From contig CM060733.1 of assembly GCA_030704615.1 (NCBI GenBank), forward strand, positions 13,948,001 through 14,012,000: DNA of 64,000 nt, read 5' to 3'. Under the pieces are notes generated by a model that was given only the letters and a program-made list of their open reading frames with translations, made no database searches and had not been told where the DNA came from. Shown here one piece after another: positions 13,101 through 24,172 of the stretch; positions within the stretch are counted from its first letter, which is position 1; every line of letters starts with the position of its first letter. The DNA is from Takakia lepidozioides (taxonomy: Eukaryota > Streptophyta > Takakiopsida > Takakiales > Takakiaceae). A program made the translations under genes and the position numbers.

Positions 13101-13977
13101 TCAGGTTATATCGTGAAATTTGCTAATCCATTTGTCACTGACCTCCACAATTGTGTTCTTTTTGTTAACAGGGATTTCTGTGCACGGGTGGGGGATTTTG
13201 CACTTGCAAAAGTTACTCCTTCTGACGAAAGCCGTGTGAGCACCACTGTGGTGGGTACTCAGGGCTTTGTGGATCCTGAGTATGCACTGACTGGAAAGCT
13301 GTCAACTAAAAGCGATGTCTTCAGTTTTGGCATCCTTCTGTTGGTCCTTATTAGTGGGTGCCATATCATGGAGACCCAGGCCTGCCTTCAGGAATCAGGT
13401 AACTCAACAAGTATATTCTGTCCAGGCATCATGATTAGGTGAAGAAGAATGAAAGATTTACAGTTGTGCAGAGGTTGGATGTTGCTTACAGACAGCCAGA
13501 GGAGAGTCTGCAGGAGACTGGTGATGCATTAAGTAAGGCACATGAAAGCTATTGGACTTAGTGACTTCTGTGGATTGCAGACTAGTTTCTAAGCAAATAG
13601 GTGAGATGAACCCAAGTATAAGTGAACGCTTACATTGAACTTGCTGACTTCATCCTGCAGGAAAAGCTCAGCTTCTTTCGTGGATGCAAGTGCTGGCCAA
13701 AGCTGAGGAGCTGTCAGAGCTGGTCGACCCAAGATTGAAAGGTGTATATGACGAGCACCAAGTTAACCTGTGTGCCCAAATTGCTCTCTTGTGTACACGG
13801 ATCCTGCCAGATTTGCGACCCTCCATGGGTGAAGTCCGTTGTCTTCTCGAAGGCACCTCCAAACTACCACCCGCAGCAAGCTTGCTCAATAGCCCGAACT
13901 CGTCTTCACATGGCAGTTTTCTATCTGAAAGCTACACCCCATCAACTGGCAGCTTCTATGGCACTGAGAGTGCCTAG
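10142..13977 (+). CDS. LRR receptor-like kinase with atypical catalytic residues
   Basis: A membrane receptor kinase with a short LRR ectodomain. Probable exons: signal peptide 10142-10207 (MPGRLQESVLVLLALVTFYR), N-cap exon from 10532 to about 10690 with DPCAGPWPGITC, LRR exon about 11435-11513 (CSLAGEIPFILGGLSNLQIL), 11970-12836 (LRR, juxtamembrane, first kinase half), 13172-13398 and 13661-13977. The transmembrane helix lies around 12244-12315 (LLIVCPFTFIVLSSLIFICW). The kinase has a Gly loop (GHGGSGSVYQG), VAIK lysine, HRDIKPSNILLD catalytic loop and GTQGFVDPEY activation segment. DFG reads DFA, and the C-helix glutamate position reads FWNKV, where NEV is usual. The donor of the N-cap exon is unclear, so one or two LRR exons may be missing. 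The tail is Ser-rich. Exons 11970 onwards are well supported; the first two are inferred. Confidence 0.78.
11011..11030. repeat. (CT)n microsatellite
   Basis: A run of about ten TC/CT dinucleotides in the intron of the receptor-kinase gene, followed by a wider T/C-rich tract to about 11150. Confidence 0.8.
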
Positions 13978-14349
13978 AGGGGCCGAGTAAAGTGGTGCTC
14001 AGATGTACTAAAGGATTCTCTGGCAGTTGTACTGTACAAGACTCTGACAACCCTCCGTCCCGATGTACCTATTGCGGCACCATATGAATGCCGATGTCCT
14101 CATTCCGTCTCTTCAAAATCTGGGGAGGTAGTTCCCCATTTTGAGTGAGGACATCTACAACATAGGCAATCTTCTCCCTGCAATCTGTCAAAAATGTTGA
14201 CAACTCCTTCGCCATTATCAATAATTTCAGTGCATATAATGATCTTGTACTATGATATGCTCACCACCATGGACAGCTTTACCTATACTGGGTACCTTGT
14301 TTGGCATCATGCTTGAAGGAGCACACTTTCTTTAGTGCACATCTTCACC
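13978..14349. other. Intergenic between convergent kinase and PPR genes
   Basis: The kinase gene (+) ends at 13977 and the PPR gene with its debris (-) reads towards it. This stretch should hold both 3' UTRs. No further coding block is seen. Confidence 0.4.
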
Positions 14350-14690
14350 AACAATGTCCATAAGACAAGCCCCTACCTTGGAACTGGTGAAAGACATAGT
14401 GCCAAGAACTACAAGGCTCCTACATTTATGGCCAGCTTCTCATTGTGGTGCCAGAAGAATGCACCTTTTCAGCTCAAGTTCCAAATCATGTCATATAGAC
14501 TGTATCAGCTTTGTTACTGATCTTTGGTAGTACTCAGCTCAGTCCAGATCTTCACAAACTTGGGAGGGAATGTGTCGTGTAAAACAAGTGCCTGCACCTG
14601 TCAACCTTTAATTCAGCTGCAGCCTTACTGACACTAGTGCCTTCCATCACTTTTCTCAACTTGCACATCATCATGATCAGCACACATAAG
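14350..14690 (-). pseudogene. Decayed E/DYW C-terminus of the adjacent PPR gene
   Basis: Reading the - strand beyond the stop at 14697, pieces of the PPR E2/E+ and DYW regions can still be recognised across frames. A stretch near 14663-14570 reads LRKVMEGTSV, matching LRKMM-type E2 text in the intact gene at 47662-50343. A later stretch near 14465-14425 reads WHHNEKLAINVGA, matching the CHHSEKLAIAFG deaminase motif (HxE). Stops and shifts separate the pieces, and the CxxC motif and DYW end are not found. The family knowledge (HxE...CxxC zinc site of the DYW cytidine deaminase) is established; the assignment here is my alignment by eye. Confidence 0.7.
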
Positions 14691-14696
14691 CTGTTT

Positions 14697-17054
14697 CTAT
14701 GCATCCCCCTTGACGATGCATTTTGCAGCATGTTCTGCTAACTCCACATAGCCATGGATTCTGCAGGCACCAAGCAAGGCCCCCCACACAAAACCATCTG
14801 GTTCCATTGGCATTTTGTTGATAAAGTCCTCTGCCTCATCCAATCGTCCAGCACGGCCAAGAAGGTCCACCATGCAGCCAAAATGCTCCGGTGCAGGTTT
14901 GAGGCCATGATCTTGAATCATAGATTCAAAGTAGTGACTGCCTTCATCCACCAGGCCCACATGGCTACATGCAGAGAGAACAGATATGAAAGTGATACCG
15001 GTCGGCGTCAAGCCTTCCTGTTGCATTTGTTCAAATAGTTGCAGGGCCTCTTTACCACACCCATTTTGGGCACATGCTGTGATCATCGCACCCCATGACA
15101 CCACATCTCTTTCAGCCATATTGTCGAACACTTGACGTGCATCCCTCACGCTGCCGCATTTGGCATACATGTCAATTAGGGTGTTCTCCAACTTCGTACA
15201 TGATGCAATTCCGGATTTGATGATGTCAGCATGAACCTCTATGCCCTTTACCAGAGCTCCCAGACTGGCACACACATTGAGAATGCAAAGGAACATGACA
15301 CTATCAGGCGTAACCCCTTCTTGCTGCATTTCTTCATAGATTTTGAGAGCCTCCATACCACTCCTGTGCTGGGCACATCCTGCCATCATCGCACTCCATG
15401 AGACCACATCTCGCTTAGCCATATTGTCAAATACTTCACGCGCATGCTTTACACTTCCGCATTTGATATACATGTCAACAAGGGTGTTCTCCAAGTTGAT
15501 GTATGAGGCAATACCAGCTTTGATGATGTCAGCATGGACCTGCTTGCCCTTTTCAAGGGCTCCTAGGCTGGCACATGCATTGAGGATACAAATGAAGGTG
15601 ACCTTGTCTGGTATCAGGCCTTTGTGTTGCATTTGTTCATAGAGTGTGAATGCTTCCATACCACATCCATGCTGGGCATATCCTGCAATCATCACACTCC
15701 AGGATACCACGTTTCGCTTGCCCATATAATCAAACATTTGATGTGCATCCTTCATGCACCCACATTTGGCATACATGTCAACAAGAGCCGTCTCCAAAGT
15801 AATCTCTGGTCCCATTACAGCTTTGATGATGTCAGCATGGACCTTTTTGCCCTGTTGCACAGTTCCTAGGCTGGCACAAGCATTGAGAATGCAAATGAAT
15901 GTCACCCTGTTGGGAATCAGCCCTTCCCATTGCATTTGCTCGTACATCTTGAAAGCTTCTGTACCAAGCCCATGCTGGGCATATCCTGTGATCATGGCAC
16001 TCCATGAGACCACATTTCGTTTGGCCATATTGTCGAACACTTGACGTGCATCCTTTATGCACCCACACTTGGAATACATGTCAACAAGTGTGTTCTCCAA
16101 GTTTACATATGATGCAATTCCAGCTTTGATAATATCAGCATGAACCTCTTTGCCCTTTTCCAGGGCTCCTAGGGTGGCACATGCATTGAGAATGCAAATA
16201 AATGTGACCCTGTCAGGTGTTGGCCCTTCCTGTTGCATTTGCTCATACATCTTGAAAGCCTCCCCACCACACCCATGCTTAGCATATCCTGCTATCATGG
16301 CATTCCATGAGACAACATCTCGTATTGCCATACCATTGAACACTTGATGAGCATCCTTCATGCTCCCACATTTGGCATACATGTCGATAAGGGTGTTCTC
16401 CAAATTAATATATGACACAATTCCAGCTCTCCTGATGTCAGCATGGACCTTTTTGCCCTTTTCCAGATCTCCCAAGCAGGCACATGCACTAAGAATGCAA
16501 ATAAATGTGACCTTGTCAGGCATCACCCCTTCATGTTGCATTTGTTCAAAAAATTTGAAACCCTCCTCAGCATTCCCATATTTGTTATATCCTGCCATCA
16601 TCACAGTCCATGTAAACATATCTCGTTTGAGCATTCTGTCAAATACTTGGCGTGCATACACCAAACTCCCACACTTAGCATACATGTCGATAAGGGTATT
16701 AAGTAGACACATGTTTGGCTCAAGTCCCCTTTGGATGATGTGGGCGTGCACCTGCTTTCCCTTTGCTAGGTCTTTCGTATTGATGCACTCATGCAGGAGA
16801 GAGATGTAAGGATTCAAGTCTTCCCGAAGGGCTCGGTGGTTCAAAATGTGTGACAGATCTTTCAATTCTCGTCCCTTAGATATTGTCCTCACATAAGTGC
16901 CAGAATAGTCATTATTGACTCCCTCGCTTGGTCCTCTTTCGAACGTGGTGATGGTGGAGGGTGTGACCCATGCCACCAGTCTGATGGCCGACAAATACTT
17001 GTGCCTTATTGAACCCTGCCATCCTGCATAAAATTCCCTTGAACACAAACTCAC
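14697..17054 (-). CDS. PLS-class PPR protein truncated in the E domain (PPR1)
   Basis: An intronless frame of 785 codons. It carries about seven PLS triplets with the recurring LVDMYAKCG, DARQVFDNMAKRNVVSW and AFKMYEQMQQEGL motifs, then an E1-like region (GCMVDLLGRAGRLDEAEDFI) and a stop just after ACRIHGYVELAEHAAKCI. PLS-class PPR proteins bind organellar RNA one base per repeat and usually recruit C-to-U editing. This copy lacks the DYW deaminase; debris of it lies downstream at 14350-14690. The N-terminus is also disturbed: compared with the gene at 25452-27305, a single extra base near 16971 separates the ancestral start region (ATG at 17022, reading MAGFNKAQVF) from the main frame, which now opens at 17054 in another frame. 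The many near-identical repeats suggest recent internal expansion. It may be a non-catalytic editing partner or a pseudogene in progress. Confidence 0.85.
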   Translation of the reverse strand: MSLCSREFYAGWQGSIRHKYLSAIRLVAWVTPSTITTFERGPSEGVNNDYSGTYVRTISKGRELKDLSHILNHRALREDLNPYISLLHECINTKDLAKGKQVHAHIIQRGLEPNMCLLNTLIDMYAKCGSLVYARQVFDRMLKRDMFTWTVMMAGYNKYGNAEEGFKFFEQMQHEGVMPDKVTFICILSACACLGDLEKGKKVHADIRRAGIVSYINLENTLIDMYAKCGSMKDAHQVFNGMAIRDVVSWNAMIAGYAKHGCGGEAFKMYEQMQQEGPTPDRVTFICILNACATLGALEKGKEVHADIIKAGIASYVNLENTLVDMYSKCGCIKDARQVFDNMAKRNVVSWSAMITGYAQHGLGTEAFKMYEQMQWEGLIPNRVTFICILNACASLGTVQQGKKVHADIIKAVMGPEITLETALVDMYAKCGCMKDAHQMFDYMGKRNVVSWSVMIAGYAQHGCGMEAFTLYEQMQHKGLIPDKVTFICILNACASLGALEKGKQVHADIIKAGIASYINLENTLVDMYIKCGSVKHAREVFDNMAKRDVVSWSAMMAGCAQHRSGMEALKIYEEMQQEGVTPDSVMFLCILNVCASLGALVKGIEVHADIIKSGIASCTKLENTLIDMYAKCGSVRDARQVFDNMAERDVVSWGAMITACAQNGCGKEALQLFEQMQQEGLTPTGITFISVLSACSHVGLVDEGSHYFESMIQDHGLKPAPEHFGCMVDLLGRAGRLDEAEDFINKMPMEPDGFVWGALLGACRIHGYVELAEHAAKCIVKGDA

Positions 17055-17689
17055 AAGATACTAGCAGATACTTGAAAAAAAGATCCCTCCTGGATGACAG
17101 CTTGTCATAATTATAAACAAAGTTCAAAGCCTACTGCAATCATCCACACTGAGAACAAATTGTACCAGCTCCCTCTATTTGAGCTCAAACCCTTTCTTTG
17201 TCACAGGAAATACCCTTTGCATTCTTGAAGTGAAACTCCCTCGAGAGTAGATTCATCACCAGATTGCGCTCGCATTGTACCATGGCAGCTAGCTCTGCTT
17301 TTATCCATTGGGCATTCCACAAACTGTCAATCGAATAGACCTCATTGGCAAGCTCATGTCTGATATCCGGTGATCTTAGAAGTTTCTGTGAATCCAGGAG
17401 TGGCCTGAGCAGCCATAGCTTCAACCACAGCCTCCAATAGACCATGCTACTACAACCACCAAAGCTTCCCAGCATCTTTCAATTGACAGGGAACATCCAT
17501 CATGCCCTGCTATGCGAGGATGAACAACCTATTGATAACAACAGTAGGAAAAAATGTCATTATTTTAGGAGAATACAGTTGGCCTCATCTTCTCAGACCT
17601 GCTGTCCCACCACTGCAAAGGGTCTGACATGAACTGTTCAATTCTTACTCGTTTCTGCAGTAAACACCAGCTCCTCGTTGGCTTTCCAC

Positions 17690-17739
<50 letters not shown>

Positions 17740-17992
17740 TTTTCTATTTCTACTGTTGGTTTTGTCTGTAGTTCGATGTTTGTCCCTTGGGCGCCTTTGG
17801 TACCTCTAGCAGACACAACAATTTCTTGTTGTATTTTGATGTGGGGGTTCATCTTATCTATGAAGGACGGGGTCTATGCCAGGCTATGCAAACGTCTCAT
17901 GAGTCATGAGTACATTCTATCAATGAAGGAAAAGCAATTATACCATAGTTGAGAGATGTTGCGGGAGCCGATGAAGAAGGACAAGGGAATGC
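17055..17992. other. 5' flank of PPR1, duplicated upstream of PPR2
   Basis: No gene of its own is supported. Stretches at about 17411-17490 and 17581-17632 match by eye stretches at about 27405-27475 and 27640-27695 upstream of the second PPR gene (shared words such as ATCTTTCAATT and ACCACCAAAGC). The gene duplication therefore took along several hundred bases of upstream sequence. Confidence 0.5.
17694..17736. repeat. (CT)n microsatellite, about 21 units
   Basis: An uninterrupted run of TC/CT dinucleotides between PPR1 and the small - strand gene. Both strands read through it as low-complexity frames (SLSLSL or ERERER) that should not be taken as protein. Confidence 0.95.
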
Positions 17993-18580
17993 TTATGGTT
18001 TTGGAGCCTGGACCGCTCCCACGCAATTCAAAGGCCGGAAAAGATGCGCAAACACCTTCATGTGTGCAAATTTTTTCGCTTCTTCTGGCGGCTTGGGACG
18101 CGTCATTTCCATCCTTTGAGCATTGCCAACCTGAATGGCCATTTCAGCTCCACAGCCTGGCCCGATAATCCAATGCATGATGCGAGACCTCCGGACCATT
18201 TCAAAGCAAGGAGAAGACAGAGCCTTGTATATGCCCGATGCCATCCCTGCAAAATCACGCAGAAATCACCACCCAGTTATGTAATGGAATCTTATTGCGC
18301 GATTCACAATCTACCCTTTGCAAAGCTGGGGAGCCCTCTCACGGACGAAAATCGAGTTTCCGGATGACACTATGGGCCTGTGGATGACATGGTCTGCGGT
18401 TATCGGCCTGTGTGTTCGCATGATCATGCTTCCCATGAAAAACAGCGATGCCCAAATTTGTGCAATTTCCGCTTGAACTTCTGGTGGATCTATAGCCCTC
18501 CATTGTTTTGAATCCCTGCCTCCATTCCGACCATACCAACACTCGATGCTACTCAGCAGCAAATTCAGATTGAGATTCAT
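17993..18580 (-). CDS. Small two-exon protein of unknown function
   Basis: Exon 1 is 18580-18343 and exon 2 is 18246-17993. The junction joins TTCGTCC/GTGAGA to TTTTGCAG/GGATGG in phase and gives 163 codons plus a TAA. Exon 1 contains EVQAEIAQIWASLFFMGSMI, a mixed hydrophobic stretch; exon 2 contains MVRRSRIMHWIIGPGCGAEM followed by a polar segment ending GAVQAPKP. The text is unlike the low-complexity frames nearby and looks like a small, possibly membrane-associated protein, but I recognise no family. Its start lies only about 140 bases from the start of the CFAP210-like gene on the opposite strand, so the two probably share a promoter region. Coding status is inferred from frame and splice phase. 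Confidence 0.5.
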
Positions 18581-18722
18581 GTTTGTAGTCAGGCCGAGAT
18601 CTACATTTGTTGCTGTTCTAATACTTCAACTCTCCCTTCCCCTTCAAGAATCTTCATAGAGGGAGGGAGGGAGCAAGACAAGTGATTTGGAAGGAACAAA
18701 GACGGGTGATCGCTAGCTAGTT
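18581..18722. promoter_or_regulatory. Short intergenic space between two head-to-head genes
   Basis: Only about 140 bases separate the divergent starts at 18580 (-) and 18723 (+). The interval includes a GAGG-rich run near 18660-18672 and no clear TATA box. It is a candidate bidirectional promoter; this is inference from layout. Confidence 0.35.
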
Positions 18723-21700
18723 ATGGCGGTGGTGCAACACGGTTGCCATTGTACAGAGATTTCTGCAAATGAGTACATACGACTGAGTGGTGGAAAGCCT
18801 CCAGACGATCGTTGGGCCAACTATTTGGAAGAGGTCGACCCTGCCTCCATCACCGCTTCCGCAGAGACATTTAAGTGGTAAAATATTGGAAGCAGGCGCA
18901 GAATTTGCATGCCCATTATCTGTCGAGGAACTCTGGAGGTGCAAGTCGTCTTTTCTGTCTAGCGTACGATCCATTACGAGATGTACACTTCATGTTATGA
19001 TTGTCTCGAAAAAGATTCAGCATAATAACAGTTTCGAATCGGGCACTAAGCTGTACAGAAGTTTACGGCACTAACAACCCACAACCGAGATTGGCTTGTC
19101 TTAAGTTGAGATTTGGCATGTGCAGAAGGAACGCTTGAGAGAATTGTCTAAGCAGAAAGCAGATAGATGGCCCAACACCCTAGTAAATCTGCGACTGTTG
19201 AGAGAGAAGGCCAGACAAGAGAAATTTGCACTAGAGGAGGTACGCCCTTCTCTCTCTCCTCACTGACGTAGTAAAGTGTGGTGAATGCGCTTCTTGTCGG
19301 TCGTCATGGCGGTGTCTCATTTCTTCGCCTGACAACGTATGCATGCAGATAGAGAAAAAGAAATTGGATGCAAAAGAGGCAGCTCTCAGGCGCCAAAGAC
19401 GACTAGACCAGGTTTGTTCCTTGACATTGCATTTTTCTTTCATGTCATTTGAATTTCCAACATACTATGGAGTTTCCTAATCTGAATGTAGTTGCTGAAA
19501 TCATGTTCCTAGCTGTATGCGAAGTTCTGGCGATCTGGTGCAGCACATCAGAGCCAAAGAAAGGAAGGAAGAAGGTTTGTTTCATACTTCTGTGTAATTT
19601 CATACCTCATGATGACTTGCTATCATCTCAGTCAAAACTCCTACAAGGTTTTTCTGTATCAAGTGTTTTCTCCATAGAAGGGCTAGGAGAAAGGAGGATA
19701 CAGAAATGAAATGAAATGGTACTGTATAAGTCCGTGGGAAGCTCAAAGAGCTTATGGGACACGAGGAAGAAAGAAACAAGAAAGAGAGAGGGGCCACAAG
19801 CAGCCCAAAAGCAACTATAGCTCAAGGGATTGTCTAAGAGTCAACGCTTCATGCAAGTAAGCTGCCAAGCATTTATGATGGAAGACCTGCATGAGAAACT
19901 GGGTATCCCGAAATGGACATTTGAATCCCTCACAGAGCTCAGAGTATAAAGGGCAGTGAAAGAAGAAATGTTCTTCACTTTCGATGCCCCTGTAGTTCCC
20001 AGTGCAAGCAAGACATAGGCAGTCGTGACGTTGCAAATTTATCAGCAGACTGTGACAGAGAGAAAGAAAGAACAAAGATACAGCCTTGTGCCATCCAGCC
20101 CATGCAGATGAATTGGGAAGAAAGTGAGAGGTTTGTTGAGGGCTGGGGGAATGCAATAGTGCCTAATATTGATTTATGTTGTACGGCTTTCAGATACAGA
20201 GGGCCAACCATCTTCTGGAGAGGCCTCATATAAGAACGATTCAATCAAAAGCTCTGATAGACAATGTTAACAAGGTTTACTATCAACCCTAGATGCTTAA
20301 TATTGTGAACATGCCTGCATTCAAACCAGATCCACAAGGCTGCCAGTCAATATAACCAAGTATGATATGCACTTTTTGGGATGTGATGGGGTCGAGTTCC
20401 GATTTGGACTTCTCGTCAACACAATGATCACCTCAGTTGTAGGGAAAGCCGCAGTTCTTGCGTATTGACCGATGAGAGCTACATGTCACTTCTGACTGGA
20501 TATTGGCTGTGCATCTTGTCCACATAAGAGTGAGATGCCATGCCATCTACTTAAGCTCCATATCTGTTGGAGGAAAGGGGGCAATGAGTTTAGGCAAGTC
20601 TCTCTTTTCATCAAAAACAGGGTTATCTTTGTACATCAACCAGTCAAACCAACCATTTTTGCATGCCAAGTGAGACATTACATGGAAAACAAACAGAGCC
20701 AAGCAGAGGAAGAGGCCTCAAGGTCCATCAACCGGAATTAGGCCATGCATGGAAGTGACCCAGGGGCCTTACTGCCTTTCAGCAGCTTAAAAGACTTGTT
20801 ATTCTATTTTTGTGTGGTAATAATTGCTCTTTTGCTGGTAGAAGCGGCGTCCACCGACTCTCCCCCAATTTCATTCGGTCTGGGGCCCTGTTAGTGTCTG
20901 TCACCTTAGGTTCATGGAGTAGTATGGTGGAGATTGAAAGTGAGAACTAAGCATGTGAACATTACTGCCTTGTCTTGTAGGAAAGGGAGGCACAACTTGC
21001 ATACAAAGCCAAGATGAAAGATGCATGGAAGAAGAAGGACCAGTGGTGGCACGAAGTCCTGATTCGTGAGATGACAAAGGCTATAGTTGCTGAAGAAAAT
21101 AAGATGGTGGAGGTGCATAAGAAAGAAATCGAACTTGGCAAAGACCGTAAACTTCAAGTGCGGGTCTAGGCTTAACAATCCTGTACATTTTCATGTTTAT
21201 TTTTCCTTTCTCTCCTGCTTTCTGTTTTCTACCCGCTCCTTTTGTCCCCTCTTGGAACCATTTTCCATCCTAGTGTTCATTCTTTTCCTCTCAAGATTTC
21301 CTTCCTGTTTTGTATTTCGTCTTTTTGGGGGATGAGCGGAACCTGGAAGTCAAGCCCCTTCCTGACTCTTTTTCTCACTCTCTGTTTTGTGGGCGATTAG
21401 GAGGCCTTCCATGAAAGGATTAACACTGCAGATGAAACCCACCAATTAGCAATATCTCTTTTTTGGTTTTGGACGGCTCGCCTTCCTTTGCATAAAGACT
21501 TCATATGAACTAAATTCAAGGAACATGCTTTGTTGAAAGTGGAATCTCCCTGAGGGAATGATCAAAGTGTCTGTGTGTGGGTGCCCTGGGGAGGGTTGCA
21601 GATGGACGAAAACCACCAAAGGTGGCTGCAAGCAGAGGAACAAAAGAAAAAGGAAAAGATGGCTCTTCAACAGAAGGCTGAGGAAGACTTGCGTGACGAA

Positions 21701-24172
21701 GAACTTCAGATCGAGAGGAAGGCAGAGAAAATTGCTCGGGCCAATAGAGAGTTGGTTGAACTTAATAAGGAAATGAAGGTGGGCTCTCTCTCTTTGACTG
21801 GGTACAGTAGGATTAGTATTCAGGAGGACCACATTTGCAGGGAACAATCAATGCTTACATCTCTCTTCATTGTCATGATAAGTCACACAACCGGAGTGAG
21901 CCCCTCACAAAGTAGTATATGTTCCCTTATGTTCCCCGCAAACTGGGCGAGGGGTCTACGGCCACAAGGCTACGGCACACAATGTCTTATGAGCACATTC
22001 TCTTCAGTTCCATTACACTAGCTAGAAGGTCCTAAACAACATTTGTTGTACTTCTTCTTGAGCATCAGCTACAAGGCCTCACACTGAGCTGACAGCTTGT
22101 TGGTTCGTGAGTTGGACTATACACCACACATGGTCTCTCCAGTTGTCCAAAGGTATCGATCGGAAGCACACAGTGTATGTGATCTGGTATGTCATCATAT
22201 CAAACCTTTAGAAACCACAGTGAAGCCAGTGACAGAAACAACGGAATCATCTAGACACAGGTCATTTGTGTTAGGAATTCGCCTGTCAACACACCTTTTG
22301 CAATTAGAGAAGTGATGTTATAGTCCAATCACATTGCAGACTCTTGAGTGATATGTCTCTCCCATCCAATCTTCCCTCATATTTCATGTGTGTAGATCTA
22401 GAAGAACGGAGATGAAAAGAATGGAAGGTACTTAAAGGGAGGGGACTGGAATCTCCTTTTCTTTCAAGCACCAAGAGGGTGGGACACCTGTTATCTTCAG
22501 CAATGCCTGTTGGATTTTGTTGGAGACCTAACTAGTATATGGGCCTTGGGAGTGCAGAGGAGAAGAGAAGCAGAGAAGGAAAAATGGAAGGAAATGGATA
22601 GACAGATTGAGGTGTATGCAAAGCAGAAGGCAGCAAGAGAACTAGCCTATAAACAGGGCCAGGATGCCAAGAAAGCAGAGAAAGCACGATTGCGTGACCG
22701 CATGATTGCAACAATGGAAGCTGTAAGTGGTACCCAACCACCATGGATGCAAATTAAGACATTGATTTTGCAAGTATATCCCTTGTTCAAAAGTCAAACG
22801 TGACATGGAGGCTGTATTTTTGCTTGTATGTGGTCCCATTTCCAGTGAGGGTTAGGTCACTGAAACAGTGGAAGCCTGGTTACTCCTCGCTTGAGGTCGT
22901 GTTCTGGGTCTCAGATTGACTTTATTTGGAAACATGATTCTGTCAAACTGCCCACTCTGACAATATGTGCTTTGATTTTGATGGACTTCTATGCAGCAAT
23001 TGCTAGCTGCAAGGCAAGATGGAGATAAGCGCCAACAGAATGAGCAAAAAGAGAAGGAAATTGCAGACGATATGTATGAAATGATGAAGGCTGAACGACA
23101 GAAGAAGGACTGGGAACTTTGTGACAAATCCCGACAAACACAGGTACCTTGTCCTCTCTTGCAAGCGCGATGACAGCAAGCATTTTCCTGATGGGCACAA
23201 TTTGCCTGAAACTGGACTTTTTGCACTGGGCAATACACATAAAAAGCTCAATTGAAGACTTGTAATGGTGATTGGTATGCCTGTTCGTGCTCTGCTATGA
23301 GAGTAGTCATGAGAAAGAGGAGGAGGAAAAGGCATACCATAGTTAACCAATTGCATTGCCCCTATCATTAACTCCTCACTATCACCTCAAGAAAAATATT
23401 TATCCCAACAAAATGGCCCAGATTGTAGTTGCATGTCCAAGCTTACAGTAGATTTGCCTTCAGAAAAGTGGTGACACAACATGATAAATGTGGTGCTTTC
23501 AGTTGATAAACTCCCATTATACTACATGGACAGAGATGCACTCTTGACTAGTGGAGTTTGGTTTCCATTTTGTCTGACACATTTGATGGGGATGGCATTT
23601 CGGGAACAGATACAAAGGAAGAAGGATGAAGATGAGCTGGAGAGACAGGATGATAAATATTCCCAAGAGCAGGCCTACAAAAACATTATGAAAATTCTCA
23701 AGGAAGAACAGGTCGAAGAACTTGCCACTTTGAATCGCAACACGGAGTTTGCCAACCATCATCTAAAACAGAAGGTTTGTTCCTAATGTAGCCCAATTTC
23801 ACAGCCGAAAAAAAAAACAAAAAGGTGGGGGAGGGGAGTGACTGAGCAGCTCTTCTCTGGCTTTCCCATGAATTTGTAGGTGAAGTTTTTCTAAAGGCCA
23901 CAAACATGTCAAAACAAAAATGGAAGATCCAGGGCCTTGTCACACATGAGTTTGTGTGAAGAGTTGGTTGTCTGATGCAAGGGTAGTCCATAGTTCACTG
24001 AGTGCATCATCACTTATCTTTCTAGTAATTGTCTTGCTTGTTGTGGGATCTATAGAAAGAAAAGGAGGATTTGAAGAAGGAGAATAAGAGGATTGCTATT
24101 GAAGAAGATGTAGAAGCATGGACACAGCTCCTAGCAGACGAAGAGTACGTCAAAAACATAAAATTTGATTGA
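18723..24172 (+). CDS. Coiled-coil axonemal protein, CFAP210 (CCDC173)-like
   Basis: Family members are microtubule inner proteins of motile cilia and carry a long trichohyalin/plectin-homology coiled coil. Exons: 18723 to about 18877 (end unclear), 19126-19239, 19349-19411, about 19513-19574, 20981-21157, 21602-21778, 22558-22722, 22997-23143, 23610-23774 and 24056-24172. Apart from exons 1 and 4, every exon is a whole number of codons with phase-0 borders. Landmarks are the family-like SKQKADRWPNTL in exon 2 and EREAQLAYKAKMKD in exon 5, then almost continuous Glu/Lys/Gln/Arg helix to the stop after YVKNIKFD. Exon 4 as drawn is 62 bases, and exon 1 ends out of phase with exon 2, so these two junctions need transcript data. 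I favour CFAP210 over CFAP45, CFAP53 or MNS1 because of the WPNTL and EREAQ blocks, from memory of the family. In plants such genes are kept only in lineages with swimming sperm. Confidence 0.75.
19815..20156 (-). mobile_element. LINE reverse-transcriptase C-terminal (zf-RVT-like) fragment
   Basis: A frame lying antisense inside the 1.4-kb intron 4 of the CFAP210-like gene reads CLACTGN, then ESEEHFFFHCPLYSELCEGF. This is the C-x2-C...H-x4-5-H/C pattern seen after the polymerase domain of plant LINE elements and RT-derived genes. The frame starts and stops without a polymerase domain nearby, so it is a fragment. The match is a motif-level one. Confidence 0.5.

Noticed and set aside
14754-16809. 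Many + strand ORFs across the PPR1 gene (similar sets over PPR2 and PPR3)
   Set aside because: Antisense shadows of a repetitive coding region; their own repeats follow from the PPR repeats.
17565-17952. ORFs with SLSLSL or ERERER runs
   Set aside because: Translation of the CT microsatellite, no flanking domain.
18878-18894. A 17-base intron in the CFAP210-like gene
   Set aside because: It has GT and AG ends and restores phase, but is far below the size a plant spliceosome uses.
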